The translations under genes and the position numbers were made by a program. 64,000 nucleotides of DNA, taken from contig KB296161.1 in assembly GCA_000328365.1 (NCBI GenBank), positions 189,623 to 253,622 of the forward strand. The letters run 5' to 3'. Of this stretch, positions 1-11,505 are shown piece after piece; the stretch's first letter is position 1, and every line of letters starts with the position of its first letter. A model generated the notes under the pieces. The model was not told the origin of the DNA. It did not search any database and saw only the letters and a program-made list of their open reading frames with translations. The DNA is from Capitella teleta (taxonomy: Eukaryota; Annelida; Polychaeta; Capitellidae).

Positions 1-2815
1 ATACTGGTCATACGTTCTAATCTTTTCGTTAAATAGTTAACTGCATCATTTTCAACGAAAGTGTGCTTCGTACTTTGCATGGTCAGTAGCATCATTAGTT
101 CGTAATAGTTGAAACTTCTTCGTTAAGCACTATATCATGCTGTTATTTGTCTATGATAGTTGATAGTATTATTGCTCTATCTAATTATAATTTTCAATTG
201 TGTTATTTTAAGGTCAAGGTCGTTATAACGTTTTTTCGCTTTTTTTTGCTTTTTTTTTCCCCCGTCATACAAGGCATGATATTCATATATTACAGTTAAT
301 TTAACACACAACATTGTCTTTACAGTGTGTCTAGTCAATCTATTACAATAATTTATTGTGTTCTTTCTATAATTGTGTGGCGATCTGTGAATGTCCAAAT
401 ATAGTCATAATCTAATCTAGCCAATATCTTGTTTCGTGGTGGTTAGTTTTATATTTTATTGTATATACTTATAATACGTAAAACTTTGATTTCCTTTCTG
501 AGTGTGTCATAATATCAAGCTTTTCCTCGTTTTGTTCGTTTCCTTCTCCTCTCTTCCTCTAATTACTTTCCCAAATTTTCCTGTTCATGTCTCTGACTGA
601 TTTCTTGTTCCTTTTTCTATTTCTTATTTTTCAATGTTGCATCTAAATCTGATAATATTGGGCTTTAGGTGCACAATTTTTATCTGCGCCTAGATTTTCA
701 ATTTAAACCGGTTTATGTCATATTATGTCATAAAAAGTGGAATATTCATCCTCGAGAGAGGTTAAAGCTATTAACTATCTCAGTCAATTTATGAGCCACT
801 GCGGTCGGAATAAGTTATTTATTATCGTTATCTCGTATTGAGATGATTGAAATAAAAAAATCTCGATACTGACCAATAACTGCCTACATACACATACACG
901 AAGCGAACTATCGGTGCATAATACATACGACGCTAAATAAATGCTTGGAAACGGAATTTATGACACATAACATAGTCGCACATGATGACGATGATGACGT
1001 AACCGTTTGACGTCGTGGAACAGGATTTCAATTTCCGAGGAAAACACCCAAGCCAGTCAGGTGTATATGCGATAGTGTTGCCTTCTTTGTCAAAGTTGTT
1101 TTTCAAAGCCTCGGTTGCTTAAATTACATCCGTTTTAAAGCGGGGATACTGTATTCGAGTATCGATCTAAGAACTTCAAGTATCCGCTATTCACCTTTGA
1201 TATACCTATACTTGGATAAAACTTCAAACGGTAAGTATGCTCCGAGATCACCTCCAGAGGGTTATATCACATTGCACCTAAGAATAATAACACGCATATG
1301 AACCATCTCTCGCCTATACACGATATAGGGTGCATCTGATTACACACTTGTTTACCTTTTCTCTTCACATCGGTAACTCTTACAGGTGACATGCTTCCTC
1401 ACTCACCGCATTGAACTTTACGACGCCTGTGTATACAATAATCGTGATACTAACATACGCAGCACGTAACATGCATCAAACAGATGACATGTGTTCAGGA
1501 ATATCCGGATGACATAACATCCCCCTCCCCCATTCTTCTTTTCTTCACCTTTCTTTGAAACGCATACACGGTTGGCCTTGTCGTATTTTTCTGGTTCAGG
1601 TTTCTGTGTCAACAAACACAATTCGCTCATAGTTATTGATCATGGCACAACATACAACATTGTGCATGTAGCTGTTCTTTTATCAGGTACTCAAATACGT
1701 AGGCTGATGTGGAGCTGATAGAGGAAGAGAGAGAAAATAAAGGCACCAGGATAACTTCTTCCTGACGTGTGTGCGCTGATCGTGCCAATAATTCAAGCAT
1801 GTTACATGCAATTACATTGCATGCATGTGTTGATTCTGGCGGTACAGCGAGGGTCACTTATTACTTATGAGTTATGACATGGACACATCCACATTGCTTG
1901 TGAAATCGGCATTGTACGTAATCATTAATTGTATATCATGCTCTAATTGGTTGTATATTTTGTCTTGCTTAATCTAAGTTGTTGTTTGGCCTCCAATATA
2001 ATATCAATAAATAATGCGCATCACACAGTCATTTTTTCTGCGTGTTTCTCAATGCCATGTGAGTCAATGCCAAATAGTGATGTCATTGCCAGGGAAACAA
2101 TGCATGATTTACCTCATACCTGATAACATAGTTGAGCGTTTACGTTGATCCGAAATTCGAAAATGCTTCCCTGTTCACTGTAACCTTTGATATACTCTGA
2201 TTTTTATACATTGTATGGTTGTTCTTGCGAAATAATTTTAAACATTCATACTTTGTTGATCATACTCGGTTGATTTTCCGTCCTCTTTTATATTCTGCTT
2301 ATTTCTGTTGTTATAATATTATTATGTTGTCCGTGTGTTTGTTTGCTAGACATTGCTGGATGGTATACAATAAGCACACCTAACTAACCGCTAAGTTACA
2401 CCTTTATACTTCAATGCACCTAACCACCCAGCCCTAACCATCTAAGATAGGGAATGCAATGGTGGTGCATAGATTGGTGTTTAGGTATTGATTAGCATAG
2501 GCTTTAGGTATTGGAGTCACGTGATCTCTTCGTGATACTCTGACAAATATCCACGTTGGGGGATTGTATGACATTTACAGGCTTCTGTCGTGATCTAGGC
2601 GAAAATAGAATAGTACATGCACTGTGCATTTTCAATGGCCTCCGTTGTAAGTTGGTGATGCAGCGATGCATCTTGGCAATATTTCGGAGGTGCATGTTAA
2701 AATTCCTCGTCGCAGTAGAATCTTCGATGGTGCCAAACACCGCACTAATGTTTCTTACATGGGGGCCTTGCTCCACTCTCTCTTCGTTTTTATCACAACT
2801 CAAAATTTATTGAAC
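1..2815. other. AT-rich intergenic stretch, no gene seen
   Basis: I see no credible exon, RNA gene or transposon end here. The open frames are short, low in complexity or lack splice context. A donor-like AAACG followed by GTAAGT near 1209-1218 is isolated. Runs of T lie near 239-260. Confidence 0.5.
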
Positions 2816-2817
2816 TA

Positions 2818-3921
2818 CAGTCAGACCCCGTTAATCCGTCGTCATGTAATCCGCCCTTTTCGTAATCCGCCCTAAAATCTCAGGGACGAATCGTTTGTAA
2901 TGTTAATTGTGTCATGTAATCCGTCCTTTTCGTTAGTTCGACTCCGACTACGATTCTAGGGAACGAATCTACACTTTACCATTGTAAATAACACATGTAA
3001 TCCGCCCCCCAAATAGCGTGTCGAAAACAAACATCAGCCAAGACATATCAATTGTCGGCGATTTCTTTGAAGTCGGGTCAGTTTAACAACAAATGGCGCC
3101 TCCCCGTTTGTTTAACGCTTAAGTTAAATAAACAAAGCGAATCAATCTCACACTCACACTTACTTCTCTGGTCAAAAAAAAATAATAATAAAAAAAAAGT
3201 TAATTAATTAACGTTATTTTTGCAAACCTTGTTCGTTATGATTATCTTCTTTTTATCTCTTTCTTTTTATTTTATTTTTTTTTTGTAATTTTTTAATGTT
3301 ATTTATTTATTTATTCTTTATTTGTCACTTTGTATATGAAGCACTTGTTCGAGTGAAATAAATGAAGTCTCTCTCTCTCTCTCTCTCAATCGCAGGCGAA
3401 AATTCTCTTAAGTCTTTCATTTAATTGGTCGCTGGGTTAAGCGATGTTCAGGAGCGGAACGAACGAGATGACGAAGTTGTGAGCGGAGATTAATCGAGTG
3501 GAGAAGCGAGTGGATCTGAGCTCGCAATGGAAGTCTTGGCGGGGGGAGCGGACAGCACGTGCTCGCATTAATGCTATATTTCGAGACATTGGAAGAGTCG
3601 GAGGCAGCGAAACAAGAAAATAGAGATGAACTACACAGATTGGGCGTGGTGGAACGGCTTATCACAAGCAGACAACCATCACTGATTTTTTCAAAAAATT
3701 AAAATCTTTTAGTGACCTCATGTGTTCGTTTGTGAGATCATTTTTACCTCCAGCTTCAAACCTTATGATATATGCTACACCGTTAATGCATCACAAGGGT
3801 TTTTGGGGTTTTAGAATGACACAAATTTCATCAATTTGTGGTCTAAAATGTAATCCACCCTTTTCGTTAATCCGTCGGTTTCCTTGGGAACGGACGAGGG
3901 CGGATTAATGGGGTCTGACTG
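2818..3921 (+). mobile_element. Tigger/pogo-like DNA element, copy 1 (non-autonomous)
   Basis: The ends are inverted repeats beginning CAGTCAGACCCCGTTAATCC, flanked on both sides by TA (2816-2817 and 3922-3923), the target duplication of the Tc1/mariner/pogo superfamily. Subterminal copies of the word TAATCCGCCC recur at both ends. The interior near 3420-3700 keeps only what looks like the C-terminal end of a Tigger-type transposase (residues such as [10 protein letters not shown] and ERLITS, read in interrupted frames). The DNA-binding and DDE parts are missing, so it could not move itself. A (CT)n tract lies near 3370-3388. A second copy sits at 35534-36482. Confidence 0.85.
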
Positions 3922-3923
3922 TA

Positions 3924-4869
3924 CATGATGTGTCAATTCACATTGCCGTCTTAAGGGCGTTATGATTTCAGTGCATCACATAAGCTGCTGGTGTTATTAG
4001 TTAAGGTTTCGGGATGACGGTGGTCTTACCAGGATATCATAACGGCCGAGTTTGTAGAGGCCGGTGTCGCGCGAAAAAGAAACAAGTATTTGAACTAAAA
4101 GGTTAAGTGAAAGCATTTTATGAATATAAATGAATATAGTGAAACATAGTGAAACATCATATATTTGAAAATTACAATTGTAGTACTAATGATATGTAGT
4201 TTGACGTATATATTGTGAAAGTAGTGATTGAGGTAGAGGAAGTGATTTTATCAAACAGATGGATCATGCCTAGGTGATCCTCAGTTGCACCTTCATTGAA
4301 ATGCTGGGAGGGGAACTCATCGAGAAATCGTCGTTCACAAATCTCCTGGTTGGCTGCGTCGTCATGACAACCCTGGCTACACTCGTGCCTCACGATGAGG
4401 ATCAGGTTAGCATGACAACTGCTTTCATGGCAACAACGGTAGCGACCGCTGCTTAACTCTTTCGTTCTGTTTCTTCCCATGACAATCAATTTCTCTGGTC
4501 ACAATACCGCAACAGCATTTACGCATTCTCAAGTTCTCAAATTTTTCCAAGAAGAAATGAACAAGTTTATTTTATAAACCAACAACAACTTATTTAAACG
4601 TGTGTTAATGATATTTTGAACAGAATGTGATAAGGTATAATTATGCGGTTGACCAAAAATAAGCGAGGGTCAACATACAAAAAAAAAATAGATAACGTAA
4701 TTAATAATAATACAATGTAGTAATAATAGTAATTAATAATTTTGTGTATTCGTCGGAACACTAAAACAAATGGGGCGTCAGCCGCACTCTGAAGAGTCGA
4801 ATCGTTTCTTGGAGCTTAGAATGTACATGTAATCTTACTAAGTTAGAGCTATTCTGGCACAACAATTCT
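3924..4869. other. intergenic, nothing recognised
   Basis: No exon or repeat end could be supported. A minus-strand open frame of 105 codons at 4172-4489 has no recognisable domain and no splice context. One CATAACGC-type word lies at 3957-3964. Confidence 0.4.
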
Positions 4870-4899
4870 TGAAATCTGTTCTCACCACTGAATAATGTA

Positions 4900-5110
4900 A
4901 TGATATGCATGGAACAAGCTTGAAAGTCGTGTGGAAGACTCTCAGCGCCAGTCTCAGATCACCAATCAACGTTGAGTCGCCATTCTTCAGTCACGTGTTA
5001 GTGAGTGCCTTGGTTGAAATGGATCGTTCGATAATAATATCATGGATCGCTTCCAGCTTATTTGCAACTGATCTTGCATTTAAAAGTGTCATAATGACGC
5101 ATTTACACCT
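4900..5110 (-). mobile_element. LINE endonuclease fragment
   Basis: Read on the minus strand from about 5110 downwards, the translation contains LLNARSVANKLEAIHDIII, followed by ALTNT, a stop, and LKNGDS. This matches the start of the apurinic-like endonuclease of CR1/L2/Jockey-type LINEs, where LNARSLxNK and ALTETWL are typical. The fragment is about 200 bases and interrupted, so it is a dead relic. The exact clade cannot be told from this length. Confidence 0.5.
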
Positions 5111-5439
5111 GAAGCGGGTTGTTCGTCGTGTGACTGTGGCACGGTGTTCATGGCCTGTTTCCAGGGGTTTCCTATAACTTATACATTTTAATTATTGGTA
5201 AATGTATAGTTACACACAATGCACAATAATTATGTCGACTCATGAGATAATGTTCAATGGTTGTGATATTATATGCAGGCAGACATCTTTGGCAGGTGTC
5301 CTTTATAATGAAACTATTATGCATGATATACGACCGCCAGGAAAAAGGTTTTCAGCCTTATTTAGGAGATCTGTTTTTATGTGCAGCGCAACTGAACATC
5401 TTTTATGGTGATTTCTACGGCGCTATATAATAGATTTTA

Positions 5440-5960
5440 TGATGAATATTGCGATCACGTGCAGAGATATTCTATAGCATGGATTGACCGCTCAAAGAAA
5501 AGGCATTTCGAAGTTCGCTATGTTCATAACGCACCGATTAAAGAGAAAATTTATATCCGGTTGATAAAATTTACATTCAATAACATTGGCAATGAACAGC
5601 TGATCGTAAATGCGGAACGAAAAACCTCTCAATCTTCTGAACTTTTGATGCGTCCCTACTATCGAGAGCTGATTCTTAACGATCTCGTCGTACTTTGGCT
5701 CCAAATCTTCGCTTAAAAATCATCAATTACTTTATTTAAAAGTTTTAGATTCGTCTCATTGATAATTCCCACTTTGCTGTAATACATCAGGCCATTTGTT
5801 GTCGCTGTCGATCTCGACCTATGCTTCAAGCCGCGATTGGTGATAACCGGAATTATTTTGTCGCTTTGAATCTCGTCCCTATTATAACGAACTTCGGCAA
5901 TATTATACCAATGTGAGCGATCAATCCATGCTATAAAAGTATCTCTGATCACGTACGTTT
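5440..5960. repeat. diverged inverted repeat carrying facing open frames
   Basis: Plus-strand sequence at about 5449-5520 matches, in reverse orientation, sequence at about 5895-5960. Both arms encode IAWIDRS followed by an EVRY motif and share long stretches at DNA level (for example TATAGCATGGATTGA). The plus-strand open frame 5405-5716 (103 codons) and the minus-strand open frame 5713-6030 (105 codons) therefore contain related segments and meet nearly tail to tail. I do not recognise the protein. It may be a duplicated exon pair or the arms of an undescribed element. Confidence 0.45.
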
Positions 5961-5997
5961 GGACTTTGGAGTGAGCACGCGTGATCATTGCATCACA

Positions 5998-6062
5998 GAT
6001 GTTGTTGATTTCGTCTGTCGATTGACTCAAGTGAACGCCTCGTGCGGTGACTTCAGGACATT
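5998..6062 (-). repeat. dispersed repeat segment, copy A
   Basis: The reverse complement of 5998-6060 is close to 37012-37068 (about 50 of 57 bases agree by eye; shared word GAGTCAATCGACA). Both copies read as a peptide like [14 protein letters not shown] in one frame. The shared block stops sharply on both sides. The family is unknown. Confidence 0.5.
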
Positions 6063-6494
6063 CAGTGAGAAGCCATCGGCCGAAGAAGTCTCCCCATTCA
6101 GTGATTTGAATTGGAAAGTGTAAGTAAGCTCAATGCAATTTACTACTTCGTCCAGGGAATAAACACGAATCCAGCGCAATTCCGACTTTGATTCTTTGGT
6201 TTCGGCTTATGTCCTTGATTCAATCGTGCATTTTTGATTTCATATTGTGGAAAGTAATGCAATAGTGATGTAATCTTACCATGCGTTATAAATATTAATA
6301 AATTATTTAAAATTAAGATTTATAACTAATCAGAAATATATGGGGGAATACGTGTGTATTAGAATAATTCTTACTACATGAACACTGTTAATACCTTCGC
6401 TCTAAATCCAACTCCCAGAATTCTTGGCCACGGCAACTGCATGATTCAGAGTTGAGCGCAAAATAATAACGCACTGACAATTCTGCTTTTCCAG

Positions 6495-7840
6495 ACTGCG
6501 CATTATGCTCGGCATACGTGACAACCATGGAAGGCTCATATCCGTGAACGCCGGAAGTTTTCAAGAAGAGTTTGCTCAGGCTAAGGAATTATCACCAGCG
6601 GTCGCCTCCTGCCGAGCATCTCAGCCTCCTCCTCCGCCAGAAGGTTTCTATCGTGTCCATCCGCGACATCACAGGACTTCCCAGCCTCACAAGGCTCCTC
6701 AACATCTGGCTTCGGTGCTTAACCAAGTTCCCTATCCACACACTCTTCATCCGATGCGCAGTGTTCCACCGCAACACATGGTACCGCCATCGCGCAGTGC
6801 TCCTCAACTGCACAAACTTCTTAAACTGCACAAATTTCGCCAAAGCGGTCTGCCACCACCAACAACTCCACCTTCGCCCAAAGCTCAATCGCCCAAAGCT
6901 CTATCGGTGCAAAAAGCACTCCAAATTCAAAGAGTTCATCTAACGCACAGAGCCTATCCTACTCAAAGGGCTGTGCCACTGCAAAACGCTCTGCCAACTC
7001 CCGAAGCTCGGCGGTCAACTATGGAAACTTCTCCATCGCCAAAGTCCCCACCACTTCAAAAACCTCTGCCAACTCATGAAGCTCCACTAACTCACATAAC
7101 TCATTCAACCCAGAACTCAGCCAACCACGACTCAGCCAACTCAAGCAGCTCGGCCAACTTATCAAGCTCGGCCAACTAACAAAGCTCGGCTAACTCACGA
7201 AACTAAGCCAACTCACGAAGCTCGGCCAGCTCACGAAGCTCGGCCAGCTCACGAAGCTCGGCCAACTTATCAAGCTCGGCCAACTCACGAAACTCAGCCA
7301 ACTTACAAACTTCAGTCAATTTACGAAGCTCAGCCAACTCATAAAGCTCAGCCAACCCGTGAAGCTCAGCCAACCCCCGAAGCTCAGCCAACCCCCGAAG
7401 CTCAGCCAAGCCCCGAAGCTCAGCCAAGCCCCGAAGCTCAGCCAAGCCCCGAAGCTCAGCCAAGCCCCGAAGCTCAGCCAAGCCCCGAAGCTCAGCCAAG
7501 CCCCGAAGCTCAGCCAAGCCCCGAAGCTCAGCCAAGCCCCGAAGCTCAGCCAACCCCCGAAGCTCAGCCAAGCCCCGAAGCTCAGCCAACCCCCGAAGCT
7601 CATTCAACTGGTCAAGTGCCTCCACCGCAAAATATTTCTTCCCACGCTCCTGGGGATGACTACACTTTGGAGGATTTAATGAGAGAGCATCCACATGCGT
7701 TTGGTCTTCCATCTCATCCTCTCTCTCAGCAAGTAGCCTCCCCAATCCTTTCTCCTCCAAGCCCAAGATATTCGTATTCAAACCCTTTGCGGGAATTCAT
7801 AGAGCAGAGTTACAACTTTGATCCACTCTGCTTGTTGTGA
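6495..7840 (+). CDS. last exon of an unrecognised proline-rich repeat protein
   Basis: A pyrimidine-rich acceptor (TGCTTTTCCAG, ending at 6494) opens a frame that starts LRIMLGIRDNHGRLISVNAG and goes on into a proline-, histidine- and glutamine-rich region. That frame (phase of 6505) stops at 7177-7179. The frame one base over (phase of 7616) is open from about 7110 to 7840 and reads the 18-base repeat as PEAQPS/PEAQPT. It ends in a sensible unique tail with DDYTLEDLMREHPHAFGL and NPLREFIEQSYNFDPLCLL before a stop. The best reading is one exon whose frame changes around 7105-7120 within repeats, through a base lost or gained in the genome or an assembly error. ATG at 6505 is only the first Met in the exon; upstream exons were not found. 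No family recognised. Confidence 0.45.
7070..7606 (+). repeat. 18-base coding minisatellite
   Basis: About 14 nearly perfect 18-base units (consensus GCTCAGCCAAGCCCCGAA) lie at roughly 7361-7600, preceded from about 7070 by older, more diverged units (GCTCGGCCAACTCACGAA type). Because the unit is six codons long it is open in several frames on both strands, including a 192-codon minus-strand frame that is almost certainly spurious. The gradient from diverged left units to uniform right units suggests recent expansion on the right. Confidence 0.85.
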
Positions 7841-8269
7841 ATCTTTCATGGCTCTTATTTGTGAGTGTGAAACAGCGTGACAAGTGTCGATGGGAGTGCA
7901 CGGGGCAAGTGTGTCGATCACTTCTAGGTGGAATTAAATGTGTGAATATTGTGCCGTGGTGGAATTTGAATTCATCCATTCGGATTTACGCAGAGGGGAT
8001 GTCTTTGTGTCCACCCACCAATGAACATTTTTAACTTTGTTTAGTTTCATATTTGTCCTTCTCCACACGATTTTACTATATATTTTTTTAAATTTTAATT
8101 TTCTCGTCTTAAGTCATCTTCTTGCAATTTACTTTTATTCCCTTTTTAAAGTTTTCATCGCTCTACTTTCAATTTCTTTCACATTCAGTAAATACTATTC
8201 TGCTAGATTTTTATTGTGTGATAAATACATAATGCTCCCCGTCCGATCAAGCCTCGTGTGTCTTTTACT

Positions 8270-8304
<35 letters not shown>

Positions 8305-8941
8305 GCGTATTGCTCACTTCAGCTGAATTAATAATCTTTTGCTGAAAAAATATCTCATTATATGCAGACTCAAGAGTGGGCCAAAAGCAATCTATATACT
8401 CCATGTTAAAGATCTCCATGCTTTTTCAATTAATGACGCTGCGCATTTCTCAGTGATAAAACAAAAACAAACAAAAATAAATAAAATAAAAAGTTAGATT
8501 AAAAATCACACAAAGATAAGCGAAATAAATACGTGGTATGGTTAGTATAACATGCTGCTATTCCTATCATTTCTATTCCAATTAAACACTTATTTCATGC
8601 CGATTTATCTCAATAGTGCACTCATCATTTCGCGATATTTCCCCCTTTTTAGGCAAATAGGGCCCCGGACCATGAATAAGCTCCATTGAACGTATTTAAA
8701 CATTCATGCTTAAGACACCGAATGATGAACATCGAAAATCGCTCTTTTCATTTCGCTCTTCTAAATCTCCTAAATTGAGACAAACGGCTATTTCCATGTC
8801 GAGATTTTTATACAAGAAAACCATTTCTCTGCGGATTTTTACTACGGATCATCCACCTATTTCTACGGATTATCACCGTCACTATACGAATCATTAACTA
8901 CTGGGAGAATTATTTAATTTATTATTACAATATCTTCCATC
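7841..8941. other. AT-rich non-coding stretch
   Basis: This is probably the 3' flank of the upstream exon and then spacer. A run of about 31 T lies near 8272-8303. AATAAA-type words occur (for example near 8477-8488 and 8524-8529), but no single polyadenylation site stands out. Confidence 0.4.
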
Positions 8942-10840
8942 ATGAGCGGCAGCCGAGAGACGCGACCGTCAATCTCGTCAGAGCTCCAAAACACGGATCT
9001 GATAAATGAACTAATCGCGGCCCTCTCCGCTGGGAGAGTAAAAGAAAGTATTTCCGAACCGGTGACTACCTCTGTTCAGAGTGAACTGGTAAAGCTCCGT
9101 GAGGAACTCCGCATGCGCGATCACATCATTCGGCAGCTGGAGGACAAGATGGAGGACCTTGAGTCCTCACTGGACCGTCTCGAGCAGTACTCGAGACGGA
9201 ACTCCATCCAAAATCATTGCAATAAACAGCGAAAAACAGTTAGACCGTGAACTTAGTTAAAAATTAATTACATAATTTAATTAAAGATAAATAATTATAA
9301 TGACAATTATATTACTCTTGTATATGGCCTCGTGTCTCCTCCTCTACAGTCACCATTAATCGCATTAATTTTGTTTGCATGGTTTTTATTTTTCATCCTT
9401 GTTTATTTTCTATATTTTCTCTTCATCTTCCGTTTCATGTCACAAGCCCAAACGAACCCCAATGCTGTCCATGGTGACCTTAACCTGGAAATTAATCTTC
9501 TTTCTCTCGGTGAGTGCCATGACTATAACAACATACATGAACATTGCAGTGCAGCTGATTCCCTTGCATTATTTCATTGAAATATTCGAAGCTGCCAAGC
9601 TAACTATGACTCCCTCATCACACAGCTTAACTCACAAAATTCTCAATCATAGCCCTTTCTGAACCCTGGTTAAATAAAAACACTTGTAGCCTATACAACA
9701 TCACCTTGACCTAAAACACCACCATGGCTTAGGAATTATCATTACTGACATCTCAGATCACTATCCTATCTACACCTCATCAATGCAACTAAAATCCGTG
9801 ACTAACTCAACAAGAAAATTTAGATCATAGGCCTATAGTGAGACGAACAAAGTTAATTTCAGAGTCTGTCTTGAGAATGAGGACTGGGCTGAGGTGCTCA
9901 CTCAGCGATCCTACAACGAATGTTTCCCCGCAATTGAAAGAAAGGAAAATAAGAGACGCTAACTTGTGGATTAGTACAGGCATTAAAATATCAATTAAAC
10001 ATAAAAATATATTGTACTACTAATGTCTACTATTATAAAAGCAGACCAACAGTCTGTAATGAAATAACCTATAAGCGGTACAAACATCGTCTTGGAATAG
10101 TAATAATCGCATCAAAACACTTCTATCGCCAACATAATATTTATAATAGAATATAATAAAGATAATATGAAAGTAGTATGGGAAACAATAAAAGAAGCCT
10201 TTTGTTAAAATTCCTCCACTGACATTATCAGCCATTTAGTTATATAGACGATGTTAAAATAACAAAAACAAAAGAGATAGCGAATGTATTGAACGAATAT
10301 TACGTGGAGGTGGATAAGAGTATTGATAATAAAATCCCACCAGCAAATAGCCAACCAACTGATTATCTCAGTGGACAATTATACCCGAACTCAATCTTCC
10401 TCCAACCGGTCAGTGAAACCGAACTGTTAACAGTACTTAAAAGATTCCAGCGCAGGTCATGATGAATTAAAGCCCAAAATAATCAAACTTTTTGGTCCAT
10501 TCTTTTTGCAACCACTGAAACACATGAATCTAACATTCGAAACAGCGCAGATTCCTAACGAACTAAATAATGGCTTTTATAACACCAGTTTTTTTGGGCG
10601 GAGGCCATACACTGCCACAAAATTATAGACCAATTTCCGTACTACCTGCATTTTCTAAAGTGTTCGAAAGACTCCTGCATGATAGAATTAATGAATACTT
10701 CACAATAAATCAAATAATCTCAAGTAATTGATATGGGTTCTGAAAGGAACACCCCACTGTAATGGCTCTGTTAAACACACTAGACAAAATCACTAAACAC
10801 CTAGATAAAGAAATTATGGAATCCGTGGTATTCCACTTGA
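8942..10840 (+). mobile_element. decayed CR1/L2/Jockey-type LINE
   Basis: 8942-9250 encodes a start-to-coiled-coil ORF1 piece ending RLEQYSRRNSI, a hallmark of ORF1 in CR1/L2-type LINEs. Downstream, about 9560-9750 in broken frames reads like the start of an endonuclease (FHxNIRSCQANYDSLITQL). About 10440-10830 reads like the reverse transcriptase core (SAGHDELKPKIIK, NYRPISVLPAFSKVFERLL, TVMALLNTLDKI). Many stops and frame changes separate these parts and large sections are missing, so it is long dead. The ORF1 piece is the best preserved part. Confidence 0.75.
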
Positions 10841-11505
10841 AAATCCGAATCCAACTGAAGGCTTTGTGAGACCTTTGTGCCCTCTGCTAATGTTAGGTTC
10901 CTTAATCCAGCCAGGTCTTAATTGTCATATTTATCAAACATTTAATTCATTATTACCTGTTGATGAAACCATTCCTTCGAGCGAATAAATCTGATCTGTA
11001 TCTTATACAATATACTTTTTTGATTTTCTTGGGCATCGCATAACACAATAATTGAATAAAGATTAATTATGGTTATGCTGGTAATATTCTTTGTGGTGAA
11101 AGTTATACATTATAACTTGTTGGACGATGTTTGGCTTATAAAATCGGAATGAAAAATATTACAAAACGTTTATTAAATAATAATCAGTATCTACACGCTT
11201 AAAAAAAAAAACACTGCTCAACATTATACACTCAAGAAGAAAAAATCCGCATCACATCGAAATGAATCATAGCGTAGATGAATCATAACGCACATTGCAT
11301 TGAAGTATAGAGCTCGCTCACACTCTGAATACAAGTACTTAACATGACACTAGAAATCACAATAAAGTGAAGCATATTGAAGACATTCCATATCAACCCA
11401 TGTGAAGGGCATTCAGTCCGTGATAAAATCTCAAAATGACAATAACCAGTGGTAATCATAACGCACCAATTGATTGCTACAGACAGTAATCATAACGCAT
11501 TCCTT
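10841..11505. other. 3' flank of the minus-strand receptor gene
   Basis: No coding exon seen. TTTATT at 11169-11174 is an AATAAA on the minus strand, about 330 bases past the stop codon of the lectin-domain gene, and is a possible polyadenylation signal. Three CATAACGC words (11284, 11457, 11491) cluster here. Confidence 0.4.

Noticed and set aside
7203-7781. 192-codon minus-strand open frame of ELRGLA repeats
   Set aside because: It is the antisense of the 18-base minisatellite, open only because the unit is a multiple of three without stops. The plus-strand frame has the convincing unique C-terminal tail.
8195-8419. Lysine- or phenylalanine-run open frames at poly-A/T tracts (also near 33250-33538)
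   Set aside because: They are translations of homopolymer runs.
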